Assembly: GCF_042658925.1 (NCBI RefSeq)
Contig: NZ_JBHSRF010000023.1
Location: 51,112-115,111, forward strand
DNA length: 64,000 bases
DNA from: Sphaerisporangium aureirubrum
GTDB lineage: Bacteria > Actinomycetota > Actinomycetes > Streptosporangiales > Streptosporangiaceae
Direction: 5' to 3'
Program-made: the position numbers and the translations under genes
The notes under the pieces: model-generated
Databases searched by the model: none
Seen by the model: the letters and a program-made list of their open reading frames with translations, nothing else
What the model was told of the DNA's origin: nothing
Shown here: in pieces, positions 36,393 to 45,940 of the stretch
Layout of the letters: the number at the start of each line of letters is the position of its first letter
Position numbering within the stretch: position 1 is the stretch's first letter

Positions 36393-37601
36393 CTACGCCT
36401 TCGGCGACGCGAGCACGCGCCACAGACCCAGTACGGCCAGCAGGGACGCCGCGCCCGACGCGCCGACGACCAGGCCGGGCGCCGACACCTCGCCCAACGC
36501 GCCGCCGCCGGCCGCGAACAGGCCCTGAAACGTCATGGTCCCGGTCAGCGCCAGCCCGAAGGCCTGGCCCCGGTTCGCCTCCGGCACCGCGTTCAGGAAG
36601 CGCCGGGCCAGCCCGAGCTGGTACGCGACCCCGAACCCGGACACGGCGAGCAGCAGCGCCGCGGTGACCGGCCCGGGGGAGAGCACGAACCCGAGCAGCG
36701 GCGCGCCGAGCAGCAACGCCAGCGGCCCGGTCAGCCGTTCCCTTCGTGCCGGGGTGACCAGCCGGCCGATCACGAGATCGCCGGTGAGCATGCCGAGCGC
36801 CACGGCGGTGAACAGCAGCCCCGCCGAATCCGGCACACCGACCTGCGCGGCGTACGGGACGAGCACACCCTCGGCGCCGACTATGAGCGCGGGCGGCAGC
36901 CACTGGGCCAGCAGCAGCGAACGGATCGCCGGCCGGCGCAGCAGCTCGCGATTGACGCGCCAGGTCTCGCGTACCGCGTACCCCGCGGCCGTGCCGCGGG
37001 GCGGCCGCTCGGCCAGCCGCAGGCGCAGCAGCGCGGCGGACAGCAGGCAGCTCGCCACGGTGATCCAGAGCGCGCCGTACGGGCCGAGCGCCACGATCAG
37101 CACCCCGCCCACGGCGAAGCCGATCACCTGCGTGCCGCCGGCGGCCATGGAGAACACGGCCCGGCCGAGCACGTACCGGTCGCCGTCCAGCAGATCGGGC
37201 AGCAGCGCGCTGCGGGCCGCGGAGGCGACCGCGCTGGGGATGCCGGTGACGAACACCAGCACCAGCATCGCGGCGGGGGAGAGCACCCCGGCGGCGAGCA
37301 CGGCGGCGACCGCGGCGCGGACCAGGTCGTAGCCGACCATCACGGCCCGCGGCGGCCACCGGTCGGCGTACGCCAGCAGCAGCGTGCCGCCGAGGGCGTA
37401 GGGCAGGAAGCCGGCGACGTAGGCCAGCGCGGCCAGCAGGGACGAGCCGGTGCCGGCGTAGACGGTCACCGAGAGCGCGAGCATCTTCACCGTCTCGCCG
37501 CCGAGGAAGAGCGTGTAGCCGGTGAACAGCACGCGGAACTGGCGTACCGCGAACACCTCGCGGTAGGTGGCCCGCACCGGTGCGGCCTGGAGTGTCATCA
37601 C
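36393..37601 (-). CDS. MFS transporter
   Basis: 402 residues with about 12 hydrophobic segments. MFS traits include FRVLFTGYTLFLGGETVKML in helix 1, the loop-2/3 region LLAYADRWPPRAVMVGYDLV, and the repeat signature in the second half (IGRLVTPARRERLTGPLALL). It resembles the drug or enterobactin-type exporters (MFS_3 group) of actinomycetes. It is divergent from an ArsR-type regulator across 59 bases holding a dyad next to the regulator start, so its expression is probably ligand-controlled. The substrate is unknown. Confidence 0.87.
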   Translation of the reverse strand: MMTLQAAPVRATYREVFAVRQFRVLFTGYTLFLGGETVKMLALSVTVYAGTGSSLLAALAYVAGFLPYALGGTLLLAYADRWPPRAVMVGYDLVRAAVAAVLAAGVLSPAAMLVLVFVTGIPSAVASAARSALLPDLLDGDRYVLGRAVFSMAAGGTQVIGFAVGGVLIVALGPYGALWITVASCLLSAALLRLRLAERPPRGTAAGYAVRETWRVNRELLRRPAIRSLLLAQWLPPALIVGAEGVLVPYAAQVGVPDSAGLLFTAVALGMLTGDLVIGRLVTPARRERLTGPLALLLGAPLLGFVLSPGPVTAALLLAVSGFGVAYQLGLARRFLNAVPEANRGQAFGLALTGTMTFQGLFAAGGGALGEVSAPGLVVGASGAASLLAVLGLWRVLASPKA

Positions 37602-37640
37602 GCGGGCCAGTCTCGGGGCGGTGCGGACGGAGGCGTTAAG

Positions 37641-37660
37641 CTTTCGCGTGGAGGCGAAAG
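37641..37660. promoter_or_regulatory. operator dyad at the ArsR-type gene start
   Basis: CTTTCGC (37641-37647) and GCGAAAG (37654-37660) form a perfect 7-bp-arm dyad ending directly at the ATG at 37661. It lies between the MFS gene and the regulator and is a likely autorepression site; it also contains the ribosome site GGAGG. Confidence 0.65.
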
Positions 37661-38659
37661 ATGCTTGCCATCGAAGTCGGGCCGGTCGACGTGGCGCACA
37701 CCCGGTACGCGATCTCGCCGCTGGGCGAAGCGATGAACGCGCTGCGGGTCGCGTCGGGCAAGCAGCCGGCCGGGCTACTGCGGCCCTGGGCGGAGCGCGT
37801 CGCGCCGCGGTACGCGCGGCTGCTCCGCGAGACGCCCGCGGTCGGGGCGCTGACGACGCTGTTCCGCCGCGGCGGCTACAACGCCGACTTCATCCATCCT
37901 CCGCCTTCGGGCGTCGGCGGCGACTTCGCCGTCGAACTCGCCGCGGTGCGGGCGACCCCGCTGCCCCAGGTTCGCGCGGAGATCGCCCGCAACCTGGTCG
38001 GGCTGCGTACGCCGCCGCGTCACGTCCAGCAGATCCTGGCCGCCCCGGACGTGCTCACCCGGCTCTCGGACGCGATCGAGGCGACCTGGCACGCGCTGGT
38101 CGAGCCCGACTGGCCGCGGCTGCGCACGGTGCTGGAGCGCGATCTGGTGCACCGCGCCGGGGGCCTCGCCATGTACGGCTGGGCCGCGGCGCTGTCCGAC
38201 CTGGATCCGCGGGTGGGCTGGCGCTCCGAGGGGGCCGACGGTGTGATCGAGGTGCGCACCGGCCCCCCGGACGAGTGGGAGCGGCACCGGCTGGGCGGCA
38301 AGGGTCTGCTGCTGATGCCGACCGTCTTCGGCACCCTCATCAGCTACGTCGAGCCGCCCTGGCCGTACGCCCTGGTGTATCCGGCGCGTGGCGTCGCGAA
38401 CCTGCTCGGGCCGCCGCCCCCGCAGGGCGGTGCGGCGGCGCTGGCGCGGCTGGTCGGCCCGCACCGCGCGCAGGTGCTGCGGGCGCTCGCGGTGCCGGCG
38501 ACGACCACGCAGCTGGTCCGCCAGCTGGGTCTCAGCCTGGGCGCGGTCGGCGGCCATCTGGCCGTGCTGCGCGAATCCGGCCTGGTCACGCGGACGCGGA
38601 CCGGCCGATCCGTGCGCTACGAGCGCACCCCTCTGGGCGGGACCCTGGCCGGCGACTGA
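37661..38659 (+). CDS. ArsR/SmtB-type regulator with large N-terminal domain
   Basis: 332 residues. The C-terminal 80 residues carry an ArsR-like winged helix (RAQVLRALAVPATTTQLVRQ, LGLSLGAVGGHLAVLRESGL, VTRTRTGRSVRYERTPLGGT). The first about 240 residues are the DUF5937-type domain common in actinomycete ArsR regulators (SPLGEAMNALRVASGKQP). No metal-binding Cys pair is visible, so a metal sensor is unlikely. Divergent from an MFS exporter; the pair looks like a ligand-responsive efflux unit. Confidence 0.85.
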   Translation: MLAIEVGPVDVAHTRYAISPLGEAMNALRVASGKQPAGLLRPWAERVAPRYARLLRETPAVGALTTLFRRGGYNADFIHPPPSGVGGDFAVELAAVRATPLPQVRAEIARNLVGLRTPPRHVQQILAAPDVLTRLSDAIEATWHALVEPDWPRLRTVLERDLVHRAGGLAMYGWAAALSDLDPRVGWRSEGADGVIEVRTGPPDEWERHRLGGKGLLLMPTVFGTLISYVEPPWPYALVYPARGVANLLGPPPPQGGAAALARLVGPHRAQVLRALAVPATTTQLVRQLGLSLGAVGGHLAVLRESGLVTRTRTGRSVRYERTPLGGTLAGD

Positions 38660-38825
38660 ACGCGGCAGCCCGGCCGTACGGTCATCTTCACGGTGCTCGT
38701 GACCGCCGTCGGTACCTGTCAAAAGAAATCCAGGCGGCGGTGTCGGATCGGGGCGGAGGTGTTCGTAGTACGGGTGAGCGGTCACCCGCGAGGGGTGTCC
38801 CTCGAAGCACAGGAGATGATGTGGG

Positions 38826-39149
38826 ATGCAGTATCTGGTTTCCGTGATCGCGGACACGACCGACCTCGCCACCCCGGACGAGGACGCCGCCATCGACGTG
38901 TTCAACGACCGGCTCCAGGCCGAGGGGCACTGGGTCTTCGCCGGCGGCCTCGGCGGGCCGAGCACGGCCACGGTGATCGACAACCGCGGTGCCGAGGCGT
39001 TGTTCACCGATGGGCCCTTCGTGGAGTCGAAGGAGTTCCTCATCGGTTTCTGGATCATCGAGGCACCCGACCTCGACGTGGCGCTCAAGCTGGCGGCCGA
39101 GGGGTCGAAGGCCTGCAACCGCAAGACCGAGGTGCGGCCGTTCCTGTGA
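38826..39149 (+). CDS. YCII-domain (YciI/DGPF) protein
   Basis: 107 residues. The YCII fold is shown by MQYLVSVIADTTDLATPDED, the central EALFTDGPFVESKEFLIGFW containing the DGPF motif, and the C-terminal ALKLAAEGSKACNRKTEVRP. The stop overlaps the GTG of the sigma-factor gene (GTGA at 39146-39149), so the two are translationally coupled. DGPF proteins are the typical partners of ECF42-type sigma factors and may help set their activity. Confidence 0.9.
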   Translation: MQYLVSVIADTTDLATPDEDAAIDVFNDRLQAEGHWVFAGGLGGPSTATVIDNRGAEALFTDGPFVESKEFLIGFWIIEAPDLDVALKLAAEGSKACNRKTEVRPFL

Positions 39150-40378
39150 GCGTGATCGACGTCCGGGAGGCGATCACCCGGGCCCACCGCGAGGAGTGGG
39201 CGTGGGTGGTCGCGGCCCTGACCAGGCGTTTCGGTGACCTCGACATCGCCGAGGAGGCGGCGGCCGAGGCGTTCGCGACCGCCGTCGAGCGGTGGCCGGC
39301 CGACGGCGTACCGCCCAACCCGGGTGCCTGGCTGACCACCACCGCCAACCGCAAGGCCATCGACCGGGTCCGGCGCGAGAACAAGCGCGGCGACAAGCAC
39401 AAGGAGGCTCGGCTGTTGTACGACGACGAACCGCCCCAGCCGCTCGGCGCCATCGACGACGAGCGGCTCCGGCTGATCTTCATCTGCTGTCACCCGGCGC
39501 TGGCGCTGGAGACCCGGGTGGCGCTGACGCTGCGCATGGTCGGCGGTCTGACCGTGACCGAGATCGCCCGTGCCTTCCTGGTGCAGGAGGCCGCCATGGG
39601 CCAGCGGATCACCCGCGCCAAGGCCAAGATCAAGGCGGCTCGCATCCCTTACCGGCTGCCGTCCGCGCAGGATCTCCCGGCACGCGTGTCCGGCGTCCTC
39701 GCCGTTCTCTACCTCGTCTTCAACGAGGGCTACCTGGCGACCGGCCCCGGCACCGATCCGGTACGTCACGAGCTGACAGCCGAGGCGATCCGGCTCACCC
39801 GCCTGATCCGCACCCTCATGCCGGCCGACGGTGAGGTGGCCGGGCTGCTGGCGCTGATGCTTCTCACCGAGGCCCGCCGTGACGCCCGGGTCTCGGGCGG
39901 CGGCGAACTGATCGCCCTCAACGAGCAGGACCGCGGGGCCTGGGACGCGGCGCTCATCGCCGAGGGCCACCGGCTGGTACGCGAGCGCCTGGCCACAGGG
40001 GTGGCCCCGGGCCGGTACCAGATCCTCGCGGCGATCAACGCCGTGCACACCTCCGCCCGCGACATGCGCGACACCGACTGGTCGCAAGTGGTCGCCCTCT
40101 ACGACCAGCTCGCCCACCTCGACCCCTCGCCGATCGTCGCCCTCAACCGGGCCATCGCGATCGCCGAGCTCGACGGCCCGGAGGTGGCACTGGCGGCCGT
40201 CGACCGCCTCGAGGACAAGCTGGCGGGCTACCACGCCTACCACGCGACCCGCGCCGACCTGCTGCGCCGGCTGGGCCGCGGTCAGAAGTCGCGCGCGGCT
40301 TACGACAAGGCCATCGACCTGGCGGGCAACACCGCCGAGCTCGCTTACCTGACGCGCCGCCGCGACCAGCTGAGGTAG
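39146..40378 (+). CDS. ECF sigma factor, ECF42 type, with C-terminal TPR-like extension
   Basis: 410 residues from the GTG overlapping the YCII gene. Sigma-2 region at about 10-75 (RRFGDLDIAEEAAAEAFATA, AWLTTTANRKAIDRVRRENK) and sigma-4 at about 120-175 (LTLRMVGGLTVTEIARAFLV, AMGQRITRAKAKIKAARIPY). The long C-terminal extension (DUF6596 and tetratricopeptide-like helices, ALNRAIAIAELDGPEVALAA) distinguishes ECF42 from ordinary ECFs; it lacks a separate membrane anti-sigma factor and is paired with a DGPF protein. In Streptomyces members of the group this tail is needed for activity. Confidence 0.92.
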   Translation: MSVIDVREAITRAHREEWAWVVAALTRRFGDLDIAEEAAAEAFATAVERWPADGVPPNPGAWLTTTANRKAIDRVRRENKRGDKHKEARLLYDDEPPQPLGAIDDERLRLIFICCHPALALETRVALTLRMVGGLTVTEIARAFLVQEAAMGQRITRAKAKIKAARIPYRLPSAQDLPARVSGVLAVLYLVFNEGYLATGPGTDPVRHELTAEAIRLTRLIRTLMPADGEVAGLLALMLLTEARRDARVSGGGELIALNEQDRGAWDAALIAEGHRLVRERLATGVAPGRYQILAAINAVHTSARDMRDTDWSQVVALYDQLAHLDPSPIVALNRAIAIAELDGPEVALAAVDRLEDKLAGYHAYHATRADLLRRLGRGQKSRAAYDKAIDLAGNTAELAYLTRRRDQLR

Positions 40379-40430
40379 CGCCTTCCCGTGTCACCCGGCG
40401 TGGCGGCCGGTGGAGTCGTTGAGCGGGCGG

Positions 40431-41657
40431 TCACGGCTCCCGGGGCGGGGGAGTGGCGGAGGCGGCCTGGAGTTCGGCGGTCACGGCGCGTTCGCGCAGG
40501 GCGGCGGATTCCTGGCGCAGGGTGGTGTTCTGGGCGCGGAGGTCTTCGACGCGGGCGCGTTCCACGTCCAGCAGGGCGGAGAGGCGGTCGCGTTCGGCGG
40601 TGGCGGCGCGTTCGGCCAGGTGGGCCTGGGCGGTCTGTTCGGTGGCCCGGTCGGCGGCGGCGCGGACGCGGTCGGCGGCGTCCTTGGCGGCCTCCGCGGC
40701 GCGGCGGTCGGCCTCGGCGGCCTGGGCCGCGGACTGTGTGGCCTCGGCGGCGGCGCGGGCGGCCAGGGCGACGGCGTCGGCGCGGGCCTGTTCGGCGGTC
40801 TCGGCGCGTTGCTGGGCACGGCCGCGTTCGGCCTCGGCGGCCTGGGCGCGGGCGATGGCGGCGGCGGACGCCTGCTCGGCCTCGACGCGGGCCCGGCGGG
40901 ACATCTCCGCCTCGGTGCGGGCGGTGTCGCGTTCGGCGGCGGCGCGTCCGGCGCGGCGTTCGGCGTCCTCGGCCTGGGCGCGGGCGTCGCGGGCCTCGGC
41001 GGCCGACTGCTCGGTCCGCTCGGTCATCCGGCGCACCGCCTGGTCGCGCGCGGTCTCGGCGGCGGCGGCCCGCCGGTCGGCGTCCTCGGCGGCCTGCCGG
41101 GCGCGCCGCTCGGTGGTGGCCGCCTCGCGCAGCGCGGCCAGTGCCTGTTCGCGGGCCGTCTCGGCGTCGGACAGCGCCGTGTCGCGTTCCCCGAGGGCCT
41201 CCTCCATGCGTTCGCGCATCTGCTCGCGTTCCCCGCGGGCGTGCTCGGTGGCCTCGCGGGCCAGCCGCACCTGCTCGAAGGCCTGCTCGCGTTCGGCGCG
41301 GGCGATGGCGACCCGGGTGTGCGCCTCGGCCTGCACCGCGCTGAGCCGGGCCTCCACCCCCGCCGGGCTCAGCTCCTGCGCCAGCACCTGCGCCAGCGGC
41401 GCCACCGCCGCCGCCAGCCCCTTCTCCATGCGCTCGTACAGTTCCTCGGCCCGCGCCAGCGACCCCTCCAGCCCTGGCGTGGCCCTGCGCATCTCCCGTT
41501 CCCTCTTGGCCGCCGCCTGGCAGTCCTTCTCCGGGCAGTACTCCCGCGGCCGCCCCCGCCCCGCCCCCCGCTCGATCACCGCGCCGCAGTGCTTGCACAC
41601 CGAAACCCCGCCCCGTGCCTCACCCTCGTTCTCCGTCACGATCACGCAGCCTAGCAT
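40431..41657 (-). CDS. zinc-finger / long coiled-coil protein
   Basis: About 408 residues from the ATG at 41657; the GTG at 41639 (VTENEGEARGG) is an alternative. The N-terminus has a CKHCG...EYCPEKDC Cys cluster, a probable zinc site, with basic residues around it (GAGRGRPRE). From about residue 55 to the end it is an uninterrupted Ala/Glu/Arg-rich coiled coil (ERDTALSDAETAREQALAAL and many like it). The layout recalls KfrA-like plasmid proteins and other DNA-tethered filament proteins, but I cannot assign a family. Its promoter region is an AT-rich island with a dyad, suggesting a controlled, possibly acquired gene. Confidence 0.7.
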   Translation of the reverse strand: MLGCVIVTENEGEARGGVSVCKHCGAVIERGAGRGRPREYCPEKDCQAAAKREREMRRATPGLEGSLARAEELYERMEKGLAAAVAPLAQVLAQELSPAGVEARLSAVQAEAHTRVAIARAEREQAFEQVRLAREATEHARGEREQMRERMEEALGERDTALSDAETAREQALAALREAATTERRARQAAEDADRRAAAAETARDQAVRRMTERTEQSAAEARDARAQAEDAERRAGRAAAERDTARTEAEMSRRARVEAEQASAAAIARAQAAEAERGRAQQRAETAEQARADAVALAARAAAEATQSAAQAAEADRRAAEAAKDAADRVRAAADRATEQTAQAHLAERAATAERDRLSALLDVERARVEDLRAQNTTLRQESAALRERAVTAELQAASATPPPREP

Positions 41658-41663
41658 TTTTAT

Positions 41664-41687
41664 TTTCTGGAAATAGAAAACCAGAAA
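41664..41687. promoter_or_regulatory. AT-rich dyad upstream of the coiled-coil gene
   Basis: TTTCTGG (41664-41670) and CCAGAAA (41681-41687) flank an A-rich centre just upstream of the start. The 41655-41690 patch is strikingly AT-rich for this genome. Probable promoter with operator. Confidence 0.5.
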
Positions 41688-41822
41688 CAACGATCTGTTG
41701 CGTGCCCCGGCCCGCTCGTAACTCACGGGAATGGGACTTCCCGCAAGTTAATTCACCGGCGCGGATCGGCGGCGCGGCTGGACCGTATCGGCGATCGATG
41801 TCGGCGGGGCGTCGGCGATACT

Positions 41823-42668
41823 GTGGGCGTGGAGTACGTGTCCAGAGTGCCGCGACCGCCGCTGGACGGGCTGATCGACGACCTTTACTACCTGGAGGGT
41901 GCGCCGCCGTACGCCCGGCTGATGCTGCCGCCGATGCCGTCGGCGTTGCTCATCGTCAACCTCGGGGCGCCGTTCCGCATCCGCGCCGGCACCGACATCG
42001 AGACGGCCGAGTACGCCGACGGCTGCGTGGTCACCATGCCCACCCGCGCGCTGGAGTTCAGCTACCCGGTCCGGACCCGGTCCGTCGGCGTGCACGTCAA
42101 GCCGTGGGGGCTGGCGCCGTTCCTGCCGATGCCCGCGGCCGAGCTGTGTGACCGGCCGGTGACGATAGAGCAGGTTTGGGGCCGGCCCGCCATCGCTGAG
42201 CTGCGAGACCGGCTGGCCACGGCGGACGGGCCGCACGAGATGCTGACGCTGCTCGAGGAGGAGCTGATGCGACGGCTGCGCGAGACCACCGGCCTGGGGC
42301 TGGTCCGCCATACGAGCAGCGTCATCGCGGCGGCCGGCGGGGCGGTGACGATCGGCGACCTGAGCGTGGCGGCCGGTGTCAGCAGCACACATCTGACCCA
42401 GCGGTTCAAGGAGCTCATCGGCGTCACGCCGAAGCGGCTGGCCCGCACCTACCGCTTCACCGCGACCGTGTTCGCGATCGATCCCGCCGGACCGATCGAC
42501 TGGGGCGACCTCGCCGGCGGCGCGGGCTACTTCGACCAGGCCCACTTCGGCCACGAGTTCCGGGCGTTCACCGGGCTCACGCCGACCCGGTACGTCGAAG
42601 TCCGGCGGCGGTTCCTGCGCGAACATCCCGGCCACGTGCTGGACGGCTGGCCGCTGCCGGCCGATTGA
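41823..42668 (+). CDS. AraC family transcriptional regulator
   Basis: 281 residues from a GTG at 41823. The first about 155 residues are the sensor part (LDGLIDDLYYLEGAPPYARL, SVGVHVKPWGLAPFLPMPAA), in the style of the DUF6597-type AraC regulators, followed by two HTH units at about 165-265 (IGDLSVAAGVSSTHLTQRFK, LIGVTPKRLARTYRFTATV, GYFDQAHFGHEFRAFTGLTP). It is 65 bases upstream of a RibD-type reductase gene on the same strand and may activate it. Confidence 0.87.
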   Translation: MGVEYVSRVPRPPLDGLIDDLYYLEGAPPYARLMLPPMPSALLIVNLGAPFRIRAGTDIETAEYADGCVVTMPTRALEFSYPVRTRSVGVHVKPWGLAPFLPMPAAELCDRPVTIEQVWGRPAIAELRDRLATADGPHEMLTLLEEELMRRLRETTGLGLVRHTSSVIAAAGGAVTIGDLSVAAGVSSTHLTQRFKELIGVTPKRLARTYRFTATVFAIDPAGPIDWGDLAGGAGYFDQAHFGHEFRAFTGLTPTRYVEVRRRFLREHPGHVLDGWPLPAD

Positions 42669-42733
42669 TTTCTTACAAGAGCGGCAGCTCACGGCGCGCT
42701 AATTTTGGGGCACCCCAAGCAGAGGAGAGCCCC

Positions 42734-43315
42734 GTGGGCAAGGTGGTCATGTACAGCTCGGTGTCGCTGGACGGCTTCGTCGCGGACGAGAACGACCAGC
42801 CCGGACCGCTGTTCGACTGGTTGTCCAGCGGTGACGTCCCGTTGGACGAGAGCGGCGTGGTGAAGGTGTCGCAGACGTCCTACGACTACACCCGGGCGTA
42901 CTGGGACCAGATCGGAGTCACGATCGCCGGCCGCCACGTCTTCGACCTGACGGACGGCTGGGACGGGAAGCCTCCGAGCGGGATCGACCACGTGGTCGTC
43001 GTCTCGCACCGGCCGGAGCCCGAGGGCTGGGACCCCGAGGCGCCGTTTCACTTCGTCGACGGCGTCGAGGCGGCCGTGGCCAAGGCACAGGAGCTTGCGG
43101 GTGACCGCATGGTCGAGGTCGCCGCCGGCGACGTCGGTGGCCAGGTGCTCGCCGCGGGCCTGGTCGACGAGGTGCGCATGGACGTCGTACCCGTCGTGTT
43201 CGGTTCCGGCAAGCGCTACTTCGGGTCGGTCCACGCGCAGCACCTGCTGGAGGATCCTGACGTGGTGATTCAGGGCAACCGGGTCCTTCACCTGCGCTAT
43301 CGGGTGCGCTGTTGA
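42734..43315 (+). CDS. dihydrofolate reductase-like (RibD C-terminal domain) protein
   Basis: 193 residues from the GTG at 42734, preceded by AGAGGAGAG. The family pattern is KVVMYSSVSLDGFVADENDQ, VTIAGRHVFDLTDGWDGKPP, and EVAAGDVGGQVLAAGLVDEV with a closing GSGKRYFG...HLRYRV. These RibD_C proteins are NADPH-dependent reductases of uncertain substrate, widespread in actinomycetes and distinct from true folate DHFR. It is the last backbone gene before transposon 2, whose left repeat begins 66 bases after its stop. Confidence 0.88.
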   Translation: MGKVVMYSSVSLDGFVADENDQPGPLFDWLSSGDVPLDESGVVKVSQTSYDYTRAYWDQIGVTIAGRHVFDLTDGWDGKPPSGIDHVVVVSHRPEPEGWDPEAPFHFVDGVEAAVAKAQELAGDRMVEVAAGDVGGQVLAAGLVDEVRMDVVPVVFGSGKRYFGSVHAQHLLEDPDVVIQGNRVLHLRYRVRC

Positions 43316-43380
43316 CACCCGCCGCGCCTACGACCACGAGGGTCAGAACCAGGACGGTCCGGCGTTGACGTAGGCCCGGA

Positions 43381-43411
43381 ACTCCTAAAGCTACGGCGAG
43401 CCGCAAAGTAG
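43381..43411 (+). repeat. left inverted repeat of transposon 2
   Basis: Starts ACTCCTAAAGCTACGGCGAG and ends ...AAAGTAG; matches the reverse complement of 49101..49131 except at positions 7 and 27 (A versus G). Confidence 0.85.
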
Positions 43412-43526
43412 CGGTGAGCTATCTTTCGGGTTCGTCGCGTAGTGGCTGCAAGTAGGTCAATGCCGGTGAAATGGGCGACCTTTCCTTGATCGTGAGCCAT
43501 GTCCTGGTGGTGGTCTCGGTCTGGGA

Positions 43527-45565
43527 GTGGTGGGGATGCGCGCGGAGTGGGAACCGGATGAGCTGATCGGTTCGTGGACGCTGGTCACGGGTGATTGGAA
43601 GCTGATCCGTAACAAGTCGGGCGCGACGCGGTTGGGGTTCGCGTTGTTGCTGAAGTTCTATGAGCTTGAGGGCCGGTTCCCGGACGGTCCGCAGGCGGTT
43701 CCGCTGGTCGCGGTCGACTATGTGGCGTCGCTGGTGAAGGTCGACGCCGGGGAGTTCGCGAAGTACCGGTGGACGGGGCGGACGATCGAGTATCACCGCA
43801 AGCAGATCAGGGAGGCGTTCGGGACGCGGCCGGCGACTGAGGAGGATGAGGACCGGTGGGCACGGTGGCTGGCGGAGGAGATGTGCCCGACGGAGACGAG
43901 TCGCCGGCGGCTTGCTGAGGCGCTGCGCCGCAGATGCCGGAGCGAGGATGTGGAGCCGCCGACGCCCGGCCAGGTGGAGCGGGTGGTGGGGTCGGGCCTT
44001 TCCAAGTTCGAGGTGGCGTTCTCGGAGGGCGTGGTGGGCACACTGGGGTCGGTGGTGTGCGGCAGGTTGCAGGATCTGCTGGACCGTCCGCATGTGCTGG
44101 CGGAGTTGAAGTCCGACCCGGGTCCGCTGGGGCTGGACACGTTGCTGGCGGAGATCGGGAAGCTGGCGACGGCTCGGTCACTGGGGTTGTCGGACGGGGT
44201 CTTCTCCGGGGTGTCGGATCGGATCGTGGCGGCGTGGCGGACGCGGGCGATGCGGATGTACCCGTCGGACTTCGAGGACAGCTCCGAGCCGGTGCGGTAC
44301 ACGCTGCTGGCGACATTGTGCTGGACGCGGCAGGCCGAGCTGGTCGACGGGCTGGTCGGGCTGCTGATCGACCTGATTCACCGGATCAACGCGCGGGCCG
44401 AGCGGCGGGTGGAGCGGGAGCTGGTCGGCGAGTTGACGAAGGTACGGGGCAAGCGCGGCATCTACGTCAACATGATCGAAGCCGCGATCGAGCGCCCCGA
44501 CGACACGGTGCGGGAGGCGGTGTATCCGGCGGTGCCGGGTGGGGTGGGAACGCTGAAGTCGCTGGCGCGGGAGCTGATGGCCACCGAGCGGGCTGTCTCC
44601 GAGCGGATCCGCTACCAGCTGCGCGGCTCCTACTCCCACCACTACCGGCGGATGCTCGGGCCGATCCTGGCGGCGTTGGAGTTCAAGTGCAACAACACCG
44701 CCTACCGACCGGTGATGGACGCGATCGACTTGCTGTCTCGGTACGCGGGGGTCACGGCGACCGAGCGGTACTACGCCGAGCCAGAGCGGGTGCCGATCGA
44801 GGGCGTGGTGCAGTGGGCGTGGCGGGACGCGGTGGTGGACGCCGAGTCCGGGCGGGTCGAGCGGATCCCGTACGAGCTGTGCGTGCTGATCGCGTTGCGG
44901 GAGGCGCTGCGGCGCCGTGAGGTGTACGTGCAGGGCGCTGGCCGGTGGCGCGATCCGGACAAGGACCTGCCCGGCGACTTCGAGACCAACCGCGACGTCC
45001 ACTACGCCGCCCTGTCCAAGCCCCTGGATGCCACCGAGTTCATAGCCGACCTCAAAAGCCGCCTGACCGCGGGCCTGGACCGGCTGAACACCGGCCTTGT
45101 CGAGGGCACCACAGGAGGCGTGAAGATCACCACCCGGAAGGGCAAGCCGTGGGTGTCGGTCCCGAAGCTCGACAAGCTGCCCGAGCCGAAGAACCTCACC
45201 GCTCTGAAGGCCGAGGTGCAGCGCCGCTGGGGCACCATCGACCTGCTGGACATCCTGAAGAACACCGCGTTCATCACCGACTTCCCCGACCTGTTCACCT
45301 CGGTCGCGACCCGCGAGGTCCTGTCCAAGGAGACCTTGAGCAAGCGGCTTCTGCTCGTGTTGTTCGCGCTCGGCACCAACATGGGGATCCGACAGATGTC
45401 AGCGACCGGTGAGCACGGTCACACCGAGGCCGAGCTACGGCACGTCCGCCAGACCTTCATCACTCGGGAGAACCTACGTGCCGCGATTTCTGGGTCCACA
45501 TCAACCCCTACGGCCGGTTCCGCCTCGACATGAACACCCGCCTCGATCTCAGTCTGGCCGCCTGA
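43527..45565 (+). pseudogene. tnpA: Tn3-family transposase with internal deletion of the catalytic core
   Basis: From 43527 (or the ATG at 43536) the frame shows the DUF4158 domain (DELIGSWTLVTGDWKLIRNK, SGATRLGFALLLKFYELEGR) and the middle region as far as EAELRHVRQTFITRENLRAA (about residue 650). The frame then shifts: the natural Tn3 C-terminus FWVHINPYGRFRLDMNTRLD-LSLAA plus stop follows directly in another frame (45488-45565). Roughly 290-300 residues with the DDE catalytic residues are missing between the two. Without the deletion it would be about 980 residues. This is a clean internal deletion, and the element cannot transpose by itself. Confidence 0.88.
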
Positions 45566-45878
45566 GGACGAGTTCATGCCGATCCCCGGTCGTTCCGGGG
45601 CGCGCGGATCGGATGTCCCAGGTCGGCTCGTGGAGCTGATCGTTGTACACGATGATGTCAGCGTGATCGGTCGGGCGGGCTGTCGCGAAGTAGAGCTGTT
45701 GGGATGGGATGTAGCGGTGGCGCCAGGACCGTTCGATCTCGGCGGCATCGGCGGATCCGGCCATCGCCATGCTGCGGGTCAGGGCGCGATCTATGGTCTG
45801 CTCGAAGTCGACGGACACGAAGATCCGCAGATCGATCGAGGTGGGCCCGAGTCCTATGACGTCGGCGCGGCCCGCCAA
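45549..45878 (-). pseudogene. uridine kinase-like C-terminal fragment
   Basis: The minus-strand frame reads IDLRIFVSVDFEQTIDRALT, then ERSWRHRYIPSQQLYFATAR and HADIIVYNDQLHEPTWDI. This matches the second half of actinobacterial uridine kinase-like P-loop proteins (F-x-x-V-x-V-D-F-E...R-Y-x-P-x-Q-x-L-Y...A-D-x-x-V-x-N). The N-terminal half with the P-loop is absent. Its 3' end overlaps the tnpA tail. It is a captured fragment, not a working gene. Confidence 0.6.
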
Positions 45879-45940
45879 CCCCGGAGACTCTGATGTGCTG
45901 ATGTCCTACCCGGCGGGCAGGATGGGCGCGGGAGGTACAG

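Noticed and set aside
37775..40243. 822-residue minus-strand open frame
   Set aside because: Lies antisense to the ArsR, YCII and ECF42 genes, which have clear domains. Composition (R/G/H/Q-rich) is that of a shadow frame.
43368..43380. A 5-bp target duplication for transposon 2
   Set aside because: CCGGA (left) and CCTGG (right) do not match, and moving the ends outward by 8 bases gives ACGTA against GTCAC; no duplication can be claimed.
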